DNA from: Sorangium sp025924095 | GTDB taxonomy: Bacteria; Myxococcota_A; Polyangia; Polyangiales; Polyangiaceae | Length of the DNA stretch: 64,000 nt | Direction of reading: 5' to 3' | NCBI RefSeq assembly: GCF_051521505.1 | Contig: NZ_CP150356.1 | Location: forward strand, 7,502,001 to 7,566,000 | In this document: piece by piece, positions 18,405 through 26,064 of the stretch | How the letters are laid out: every line of letters begins with the position of its first letter | Numbering within the stretch: position 1 is the stretch's first letter | Notes under the pieces: generated by a model | What the model was told of the DNA's origin: nothing | Databases searched by the model: none | What the model saw: only the letters and a program-made list of their open reading frames with translations | Made by a program: the position numbers and the translations under genes

Positions 18405-18905
18405 ATGGCAAACAAGGCAGCACGGAAGACGTGGATCCTGGTCTCCGACGCAAGCCGTGCCCAGCTCTATCGTGAAGAGCCTGCAGGCAAGGGCTTTACC
18501 CTGCTCGAGTCCTACAGTCATGAGGAGAGCCGGGCGCGGGTGCGGGATCTCATGGCAGACGCGCACGGCCGGAAGCCGAACGGCACCCCCGGCGGGAACG
18601 GCAACCTCAACGGCGGCGCGGGCGGCCAGTACCTCGGCCGGCCCGGCGCGGCGCCCGACACCGATCCCAAGGAGGTCGAGAAGCAGAAGTTCGCCCAGGA
18701 GCTCGCGGAGGTGCTGGAGAAGGGCCTCAACGAGCACGCCTACGATTCGCTGGTGCTCATCGCGCCGCCGCATTTCCTCGGCCTGCTCCGCAACACGGTG
18801 ACCAAGCAGGTCAGCAATCACATCGAGACGAGCGTCGACAAGGACCTCAGCTGGCTCGACGGCCCCCGGCTCACCGAGCGCCTGCGCGAGCTGCGGGCCC
18901 AGTAG
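18405..18905 (+). CDS. Host-attachment-family protein (Pfam Host_attach-like)
   Basis: 166-aa soluble protein like the family first linked to Agrobacterium attachment. Motifs: WILVSDASRAQLYREE near the N-terminus, HEESRARVRDLMAD, then a Gly/Asn-rich low-complexity loop (about residues 65-85), and a C-terminal FAQELAEVLEKGL / LVLIAPPHFLGLLR block. Members resemble the eRF1/baeRF fold and their function is not settled, so the name should be read as a family label. GTGGAGG upstream supports the start. Confidence 0.88.
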   Translation: MANKAARKTWILVSDASRAQLYREEPAGKGFTLLESYSHEESRARVRDLMADAHGRKPNGTPGGNGNLNGGAGGQYLGRPGAAPDTDPKEVEKQKFAQELAEVLEKGLNEHAYDSLVLIAPPHFLGLLRNTVTKQVSNHIETSVDKDLSWLDGPRLTERLRELRAQ

Positions 18906-18935
18906 CGCCGCTCCCCCGCGCGTCTCTCCGGCCTG

Positions 18936-20423
18936 TCAGCGCGGCACCGCCGGATCGCTCGCCGCGTCATCGAAGGTGTAGGCGACGCCGAGCCCCACGA
19001 CGTTCGCGCGGGTGCTGTAGGCGCCCCCGTTGATGGTGTTCGGGTTCTCGGGCGGATTGCCCTGCACCGGGTTCACCTGCGGGAGTCGCGCGTCCCTCGG
19101 ATCGACCCTCACGTCCGCGGCGAAGGCGTGCGCGTAGCTCGCGTCGAGGCGCCACCTCCCGAGGTGCACGCCGAGGCCGGCCGCCGCCGTCAGCTTCGTC
19201 GCGTCGAGCGTGAGGACCGAGAGGTACTCGGGCGGGACGGCGCTCTGCTCGAGGCTCACGCCGGCGCGCAGCGCCCACCGCTTGCCCGCGAGCTCGAAGG
19301 AATACTCGCCGCCGAGCCTCGCCGAGAGCGAGCTCTCGAACCGCCGGGGGACCACGACCGGGGGCACGCGGAACGCCTCGGGGAAGCCGGCGACGTTCCG
19401 GAGCACCACCCCGTCGGGATCGACGCGGATGTCGTCGTGCATGCCCCAGCCCTCGACGCCGAACCCGAGCTCCACGCGCAGGTCGTCCACGAGCCGCGCC
19501 TCCACGCCCGCGCGGAGGATCCAGGGCAGATCGAAGGAGATGTCGGCGTCCTCGCCCTCCTGGACCGCGCGCTCGAAGACGGGCGCCGCGGGGAGCCGCG
19601 CCCTGAAGGTGGCCGGCGCGCGCACCCAGACAGGCAGCTGGAAGGCCAGGCCGATGCGCCATCGCGGGGTCGGGATGAAGAGCGCCCCGAGCTGGCCCGT
19701 CGGCGCCACGATGGGCCCGACGGTGAGCTCGGAGTGGATGTCCCAGTCCGGATCCTCGGGCGCGCAGAACATCCGCTCCGGAACGCACCCGGAGACCACC
19801 ATCCGGCTGTTGAGCGAGCCGACAAGCGCGCCTAGCGCGGCGCCGAGGCGCCACTTGGGCGAGGGCGCGTAGGCCGCGCCGGCCCCGAGGAACGCGAGCG
19901 CCGAGCCCTCGAGGGTGAACAGCGCGTACCGCTGCGGCGCCGGCATGCCCTTCACCTGCTCCGGGTAGCTGGAGAGGGCCGCGTACGGCGCCCACATCCC
20001 GCCCCAGACGACCCATCGCGGGTCGACCCGGAGCGACGCCGCGAGCGTGGGGATCGGCAGCACCGGCGCGCTGCCTGTCACGGGCTCCATCGTCTGCACG
20101 AAGCTCGCGCCCGTCGGCTCACCGGTGTTCGGATCGACCTGCCGCACGATCGCCTGGCGCGTGTGCTCGCTGCGCCACTCGAACAGCCCGACGTCGAGCA
20201 GGACCTGGGTGCCCGCCTCGTAGACGCCCGCGGGGTTGTAGGCGATCGCCCCGAGATCGTCGCCGCCGGCGATGTACGCCCCGCCGCGCGACGACGGCCG
20301 GACGCCGCGATCGGTGAAGTACAGCCCGGCGGCGCCGGCGTCGCCCGGGAGCAGCGCGAGCGCGCCCGCGGCGGACGCCGCGAGGAGCGCGGCGCGGATC
20401 GTGGGCGTGTGGACGCGGGTCAC
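18936..20423 (-). CDS. FadL/TodX-type outer-membrane transport protein (OMPP1 family)
   Basis: Outer-membrane beta-barrel of the FadL group, 495 aa, which moves hydrophobic substrates such as fatty acids. A signal peptide (ALLAASAAGALALL...GAAG) precedes LYFTDRGVRPSSRGGAYIAGGDD and IAYNPAG, the plug-region signature of OMPP1 proteins. The C-terminus shows alternating beta strands and ends in VGLGVAYTF before a short tail. A GTG start at 20423 overlaps the stop of the giant lipoprotein gene (GTGA), so the two are translated together. Confidence 0.9.
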   Translation of the reverse strand: MTRVHTPTIRAALLAASAAGALALLPGDAGAAGLYFTDRGVRPSSRGGAYIAGGDDLGAIAYNPAGVYEAGTQVLLDVGLFEWRSEHTRQAIVRQVDPNTGEPTGASFVQTMEPVTGSAPVLPIPTLAASLRVDPRWVVWGGMWAPYAALSSYPEQVKGMPAPQRYALFTLEGSALAFLGAGAAYAPSPKWRLGAALGALVGSLNSRMVVSGCVPERMFCAPEDPDWDIHSELTVGPIVAPTGQLGALFIPTPRWRIGLAFQLPVWVRAPATFRARLPAAPVFERAVQEGEDADISFDLPWILRAGVEARLVDDLRVELGFGVEGWGMHDDIRVDPDGVVLRNVAGFPEAFRVPPVVVPRRFESSLSARLGGEYSFELAGKRWALRAGVSLEQSAVPPEYLSVLTLDATKLTAAAGLGVHLGRWRLDASYAHAFAADVRVDPRDARLPQVNPVQGNPPENPNTINGGAYSTRANVVGLGVAYTFDDAASDPAVPR

Positions 20424-23400
20424 TCGCGAGGCCGCTTCTTGAGGATGGTGTAGAGCTGCTCGAGCCCGCGGGTCTCGTCGGTCAGGAAGTCCCTGGCCGT
20501 GAGAAGCACCTGCCGGTAGTCCTCCGCCACGAGCGGCTCGCCGCTCGCGGCCTCGACGCGGTGCACGTCCGCGAACGCGTCGAGGAACACCTCGAGCGGC
20601 GCGCGGCCGTCATCCATCGGCGTCACGAGCGCCGGGAGGATGTGATCCATCGCGTGATACCTGTCGTACCGATCGTCGTTGAGCGCCCTGAGCGCCTTGA
20701 GCCCCGTGTCGGCCGCGCCCGGGCCGCCGGGGTCGCCCGCCGGGGTCAGCGCGGTCGACGCGGCCTTCAGGGCCGGGAGCAGCGTGTCCTCGTCGCCGAG
20801 CAGCTGGAGCGCGTCGGCCAGCGTCGCCAGCAGCGCGCGGAGCGGGGCGCCGCCGGCGCCTTCGTCGAGCAGGTAGGTGAGGAACCGCTCGAGCTCCCGG
20901 CGCGCCGGCTCGTGGGCGCGGACCGCCTCCGAGACGTCGGCCGCGGCGGCGAACAGCGGGTGGCTCACCAGGTCGCTTACCTCCCTGCCGAGCTCCTTCT
21001 GCGCCCAGACGCACCGCCCGGTCGTCTCGCGACCGGGGCAGTGCGCGTTCAGCTGCTCGCGGAGGACGCGCAGCACGAGGGCGCCCATCCTCGGCAGCGC
21101 GCGGTTCTTGAACCGGGTCTCCGGCCCGGACCCCTCGACCGCGAGGAGCGCGTCGACGAGCTCGCCGGTGGCGCGCTTCCACTGGCCCTTTCGCGCCATC
21201 GCGTCGGGCGCTGCGCTCTGCTCGAAGCGCGCGTCGATCCCGTTCAGCGCGTCGGCGAGGAGGGTGAACGCGGTGAGCTGGTCCTGGGTCCGGCCGTCGG
21301 CCCACGTCGCACTTTTCTTTCCCCAGCGGTCGACCATGTCCACGCTGGCCGCGTGGCGGGTGCTGAAGAAGATCCGCGCGAGCTTCTCGATCGCCTGCGC
21401 CTTCGTCCAGGTCTGCGCGGCCCCGGGGCCGCGCTGCACCGTCACCGGGGCCGACGGGTCGATCAGCATTCCGGCGAACGCCACCGACGACGCCATGACG
21501 TCCTCGGCCTGGAGCGCGTCGGCCATGAGCGGCTCGTAGCTGTTCACCCCCGCCTCCGAGCAGTACGCGGTGTTTGTCGCCGGTGAGCCGGCCTTGATGC
21601 ACTCCGGCCCGTGCTCCTTGCCGGGCCAGTGCCGGTACGCCGTGCTGAAGAGATCGATCAGGATCTCCTCCCCGGTAGAGTCCGGGGCGACATCGGCGAA
21701 CGCCTCCACGATGGGGCTCAGGTACGCGCCGAGCCCGAGGCGCTCGATGAGGAAGGTCGTCCCCGGGTGGCGGATCCGGATCAGGTTCTCCGGGGAGCTG
21801 CACGCGTTCACGCCCAGCGCGTTCTTCGGGCAGTGGATCGTGCCGGCCGGCTCGAGCGTCCCCGAGATGAACAGGTTCGTCGTCGAGTTCGTCAGGTCCC
21901 GCAGCGGGTCGAGATCGACAAGCCCCGGGAACCTGCCCGAGTCGGCCCCGAAGTAGATGAGCCGGCTGAGCGCGGCCGGCGTGGGGTGGCCCGTCAGGCC
22001 GTCGATGCCGCTGGACAGCTCCAGCACGGAGTCGGTCACGACGAGATCGAGGGCGGCGGGTTTCACGTCGAGCTCGGCCCGCTTCGGGTGCGCCTCGGGG
22101 AGGAGGGAGTCGAGATAGAAGGCCGCCAGGTTGTCGATCTGGAACAGCTCGCACTCCTCGAACTCGAGGAAGGGCACCGTGACCTCGAAGGCGCTCACCG
22201 TCGCGCCCTCCTTGTTGCACTGCCGGACGCCGGCGGTGTCGTGCATGAGGTGCATCAGCCGCTCCATGGCCGAGCGGTTGTCGCCGACCCTGGGCTTCCT
22301 CGGGTCCACCGGCGTGCGCGGGTCGGCCGTCGAGGGCGCCCCGACCGTGAGGTTGATCGCCGGGCCGTTCAGGACCTCCGGGTCGTACGCGTACTGATCG
22401 CGGCTCCGGAGCATCGTCGCGATCGCGTCGCCCGCGTGCTGCGCGCCGCCGTGCGGGGCGAGGAGCGCGTCGCTCGCGAGCGCCTCCATCAGGCGCGCCA
22501 CGAGCCCCGGCTGCGCGACGGCCCGGTCGAGCACCGCCGCCAGCTCGTCCCAGAGCGGCGCCTCGCCGTCGATCTGCGCGGCCGCCTCCGCGCCCTCGGC
22601 GGCCAGCCGGTCGTGCTCGCGGGCGAGATCGCGGATGCGCAGCGCCGCGCCGGTCATGCGGGCGAGCTCCGCCTCGTGGTTCTCGAGCAGATCGATCAGC
22701 GTGAGGAGGAGGACGTCCGAGTCCTTGTCGGCGAGCACCTGGCCGAGCGCGTGCGCGAGGTCGGCGAGCGGCGAGTCCTCGCCGCGGAAGCGGCGGTAGA
22801 CAAGGCAGCCGTCGCACGCCTCGCCCGCCGGCACGATCCTGTCGCTGCGGAAGTCGTAGCGGGCCTCCTCGCGGTCGCCGAAGAGCAGGTACGCGCCGGC
22901 GAGGGCGTACATGAGGCCTTCGTGCTCGGTCTTCCACGGCTCGAGGTCGCCCTTGCCCGCGTACCGGGTCCCGTCGACGAGCGGCACGATCGCCCGCAGC
23001 GCCGCGCCGAGGAGCGTCTCGGAGGTGTCGACGTAGGCGTAGAGCTCCGGCGACAGGCGCCCGAAGTCGTCCCGCGGCGGCGAGGTGACCCCGGGGATGG
23101 CGAACGGCGGGTCGATCGCGAGCGGCGCGCGGCGCTCATCCACGAACCTGCCGGACGCGTCGATGTCGGCGAGCCCGTCGCGGTCGGCGTCGGCGAACGG
23201 CGCGGGGACCCCGCCGCCCTGGGGGAGGACCCAGCCGCGCCCGTCGCGGCGGGCGACGAAGCTCGACGGCGGCGAGGCGAACGCGTCGTGCTCGGCGAGC
23301 AGCGCCGCCTGCGCGAGCTCCAGGAGCGTGCGCGGGCGGCTCGGCTGCGCGGTGGGCGCGTCGACCGAGAGCGGCGCCCGCTCCTCCGGCGAGAGCGCGC

Positions 23401-24286
23401 CGAGCGCCTGCTTGCCGGCCGCGAAGAGCGCCTGGAGCGCGGGCGCCCCCGGGCCGCCGGGGCCGATCGTGTCGAGCGCCGCCACGGTCATCGGGCGCAG
23501 GCCGGGGTACGCGAGCGCCGCGCGCACCGCGCCGAGCCCCACCTCCGCCGACCGGTAGCCCTGGCGCCCCCAGATCCTGGAGAGGGCGCAGACGAGCTCC
23601 GCCCCCTCCTCGGCCCTGTCGCAGTCGATCGGCGCCCGCTCTCGCTGCGTCTCCTTCTCCCCCTCGTCCCGGGCCGCGTTCTCCTCGCTGCCGTGGAGGA
23701 GCGCGTCCAGGAGCCGCCCGAGCCCCCGCGTCGAGGCCGGCAGGACCGGCTCGGCCCCGGGGCTCGGGTCGAACGGGTTCGTCTCGTAGAGCGGCGCGAT
23801 CGTGTGCGACAGGCTCAGGAAGGCGTCGTGCAGCCGGATCTCGCCGCCCCCTTCGCCGGGCGCGAGGTTGTCGATCTCGACGTCGGGCACGGCGGCGTTG
23901 ACGGCGCGCACGAGGTCGCCGCGCCACCGCGCCATGGCCTCCACCTTGGCCACGCCGAGCCTGCGCGCCCGCTCCGCCCGCTCGCCGGAGACGGGCGGCA
24001 GCAGGGAGACGTCGACCTCGTCCTCGTACCGGCCCTCGCGGTCGTAGTGACAGACACCCTGGTACGAGGCGCCTGTGGGGTCCTCGACAAGGCTCGACGC
24101 GCCCACGCGGTCGCAGAGCATGCCGAAGACGTCGTCGCCCAGCCCGTGGCCCACCGCCACCGTGGGAGGCGCCCTCCGCGTCGTGTCGAGCGGCTCATGA
24201 CATGATGCGGCCGCAGCGCCGGACGCGACGAGCGCGGCCAGCCGAAGCCCACAAGCGGCCGAGGAACGCAGCGTTCGTCTGCGCAT
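20420..24286 (-). CDS. Very large lipoprotein of unknown function
   Basis: 1288-aa predicted lipoprotein: Arg-rich N-terminus, hydrophobic stretch and lipobox A-A-S-C at about residues 24-27. The start at 24286 has GGGGAGG eight bases upstream. There is no recognised domain; the body is mostly helical, with a calcium-loop-like DADRDGLADID near residue 370 and scattered Cys. The gene is coupled to the FadL-like porin by a GTGA overlap, suggesting a periplasm-facing partner or assembly factor for that barrel (inference). Family-specific to large-genome myxobacteria as far as I can judge. Confidence 0.85.
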   Translation of the reverse strand: MRRRTLRSSAACGLRLAALVASGAAAASCHEPLDTTRRAPPTVAVGHGLGDDVFGMLCDRVGASSLVEDPTGASYQGVCHYDREGRYEDEVDVSLLPPVSGERAERARRLGVAKVEAMARWRGDLVRAVNAAVPDVEIDNLAPGEGGGEIRLHDAFLSLSHTIAPLYETNPFDPSPGAEPVLPASTRGLGRLLDALLHGSEENAARDEGEKETQRERAPIDCDRAEEGAELVCALSRIWGRQGYRSAEVGLGAVRAALAYPGLRPMTVAALDTIGPGGPGAPALQALFAAGKQALGALSPEERAPLSVDAPTAQPSRPRTLLELAQAALLAEHDAFASPPSSFVARRDGRGWVLPQGGGVPAPFADADRDGLADIDASGRFVDERRAPLAIDPPFAIPGVTSPPRDDFGRLSPELYAYVDTSETLLGAALRAIVPLVDGTRYAGKGDLEPWKTEHEGLMYALAGAYLLFGDREEARYDFRSDRIVPAGEACDGCLVYRRFRGEDSPLADLAHALGQVLADKDSDVLLLTLIDLLENHEAELARMTGAALRIRDLAREHDRLAAEGAEAAAQIDGEAPLWDELAAVLDRAVAQPGLVARLMEALASDALLAPHGGAQHAGDAIATMLRSRDQYAYDPEVLNGPAINLTVGAPSTADPRTPVDPRKPRVGDNRSAMERLMHLMHDTAGVRQCNKEGATVSAFEVTVPFLEFEECELFQIDNLAAFYLDSLLPEAHPKRAELDVKPAALDLVVTDSVLELSSGIDGLTGHPTPAALSRLIYFGADSGRFPGLVDLDPLRDLTNSTTNLFISGTLEPAGTIHCPKNALGVNACSSPENLIRIRHPGTTFLIERLGLGAYLSPIVEAFADVAPDSTGEEILIDLFSTAYRHWPGKEHGPECIKAGSPATNTAYCSEAGVNSYEPLMADALQAEDVMASSVAFAGMLIDPSAPVTVQRGPGAAQTWTKAQAIEKLARIFFSTRHAASVDMVDRWGKKSATWADGRTQDQLTAFTLLADALNGIDARFEQSAAPDAMARKGQWKRATGELVDALLAVEGSGPETRFKNRALPRMGALVLRVLREQLNAHCPGRETTGRCVWAQKELGREVSDLVSHPLFAAAADVSEAVRAHEPARRELERFLTYLLDEGAGGAPLRALLATLADALQLLGDEDTLLPALKAASTALTPAGDPGGPGAADTGLKALRALNDDRYDRYHAMDHILPALVTPMDDGRAPLEVFLDAFADVHRVEAASGEPLVAEDYRQVLLTARDFLTDETRGLEQLYTILKKRPRE

Positions 24287-24451
24287 GGACGACAACCTCC
24301 CCGAGACACCTCCAAGGTAGACGATTCCGCTCCAGGTGCGTAGGACTTCGTGCCTGTCGGTGAGGGCGGCGGTGACACAGCGCGCATTCTCCAGGCTCAC
24401 TGCGCGGCGACAGGGACGGCGGCGGGGCGGAGGGTGATAGGCTGCGGGGCG

Positions 24452-25876
24452 ATGGCGACCGCCCAACCCACCCCGCTCACCGCTGTCGTGCTCGCTGCCG
24501 GACAAGGGACTCGAATGAAGAGCGCCCGACCGAAGGTGCTCCACGAGCTCTGCGGCCGGCCGATGATCCACCACGTCGTCGACGCGGCCCTGGCCGCCGG
24601 CGCCTCGGACGTCGTGGTCGTCGTGGGCCACGGCCGCGACGAGGTCTCCGGCTACCTCGACAGGGCGTTCGGCGCCCAGGGCAAGAACGTCCGCACCGCG
24701 CTCCAGGCCGAGCAGCGCGGCACGGGCGACGCGGTGCGCTGCGCCATGCCGCACCTCAAGGCGACCGCCGAGGCGGTGCTGATCCTGTGCGGCGACACGC
24801 CGCTGCTCGATCCGGAGCAGCTCACGCAGCTCCGCGGGGCGCTCGACGGCGCGCGCGACGCGCCGATGGCGATGCTCACCGCGCAGGTCGCCGATCCGAC
24901 GGGCTACGGCCGGATCCTGCGCGACGGCGCGGGCCGCGTGATCGGCATCCGCGAGCACAAGGACGCGAGCCCCGACGAGCGCGCGATCGCCGAGATCAAC
25001 CCCGGCGTGTACCTCGCCCGCGGCGCCTTCCTCGAGCGCGCGCTGGCCGGGCTGACGACGGACAACGCGCAGGGCGAGCTCTACCTGACCGACATCGTCG
25101 CGCAGGCCGCGAAGGCCGGCGGCGCCGCGGTGGTCGTGGCGCGGGACGCCGGCTCGCTCGTGGGCATCAACGACCGCGCGCAGCTCGCCGCCGCCGAGGA
25201 GGTGCTCTACGGCCGCATCGCCGACCGGCTGCGCCGGAGCGGCGTCACGATCCGGACGAGCGCCCGCGTCGACGCCGGCGTGGCCGTCGAGCCGGACGCG
25301 GTGATCGAGCACGCGGCGGTGCTGCGGGGGCAGACGCGGATCGGCGCGGGCGCGCGCATCGACGTGGGCTCGGTCCTCACGGACGTGGTCGTCGAGGCGG
25401 GCGCCTCGGTGAAGCCGTACACCGTGGCCTCGCAGTCGTCGATCGGCGCCGGCGCGCAGATCGGGCCGTTCTCGCACCTCCGCCCGGACAGCCAGATCGA
25501 GGCCGACGCGCACATCGGCAACTTCGTCGAGACGAAGAAGACGGTGGTCCGCAAGGGCGCGAAGGCGAACCACCTCGCCTACCTCGGCGACGGCGACATC
25601 GGCGAGGGCGCGAACGTCGGCGCCGGGACGATCTTCTGCAACTACGACGGCTTCCGGAAGCACCGGACCGAGATCGGCCCCGGCGCCTTCATCGGCAGCG
25701 ACTCGCAGATCGTGGCGCCGGTGAAGATCGGCGCGGGCGCCTACGTGGCGACGGGCACGACCGTGACCCGCGACGTGCCGGACGACGCGCTGGCGATCGG
25801 CCGGGTGAAGCAGGAGAACAAGGAAGGCTACGCCGCGAAGCTCAAGGCGCGGCTGAAGGGCGCGGCGAAGACGTAG
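24452..25876 (+). CDS. glmU: Bifunctional UDP-N-acetylglucosamine pyrophosphorylase / glucosamine-1-phosphate acetyltransferase
   Basis: Makes UDP-GlcNAc for peptidoglycan and LPS, 474 aa. The N-terminal uridyltransferase half has LAAGQGTRMKSARPKVLHEL and GDTPLL. The C-terminal half is a left-handed beta-helix with ARIDVGSVLTDVVVEAG and VGAGTIFCNYDGFRKHRTEI, carrying the acetyltransferase residues. The ATG at 24452 gives the normal N-terminus. It is divergent from the giant lipoprotein gene and 188 bp before the Mrp operon. Essential gene; no oddities. Confidence 0.97.
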   Translation: MATAQPTPLTAVVLAAGQGTRMKSARPKVLHELCGRPMIHHVVDAALAAGASDVVVVVGHGRDEVSGYLDRAFGAQGKNVRTALQAEQRGTGDAVRCAMPHLKATAEAVLILCGDTPLLDPEQLTQLRGALDGARDAPMAMLTAQVADPTGYGRILRDGAGRVIGIREHKDASPDERAIAEINPGVYLARGAFLERALAGLTTDNAQGELYLTDIVAQAAKAGGAAVVVARDAGSLVGINDRAQLAAAEEVLYGRIADRLRRSGVTIRTSARVDAGVAVEPDAVIEHAAVLRGQTRIGAGARIDVGSVLTDVVVEAGASVKPYTVASQSSIGAGAQIGPFSHLRPDSQIEADAHIGNFVETKKTVVRKGAKANHLAYLGDGDIGEGANVGAGTIFCNYDGFRKHRTEIGPGAFIGSDSQIVAPVKIGAGAYVATGTTVTRDVPDDALAIGRVKQENKEGYAAKLKARLKGAAKT

Positions 25877-26064
25877 CGCGCGCGGCGGCGCGACCTCCGG
25901 CCCCAGGCCGGCGAGGTCGCACGGCAAGCTGAGAACCGCGAGATATCCTGTTCGAGCTCACGGTGTCTTCCGCTCGAGAGCTCTTGTCGTCGGTGTCGCG
26001 AACGCTGCGACCCCTCCCGCCTTTTGGCTGAAACCTGTGCGGTCAGCAGCTACACTCGCGCGCC

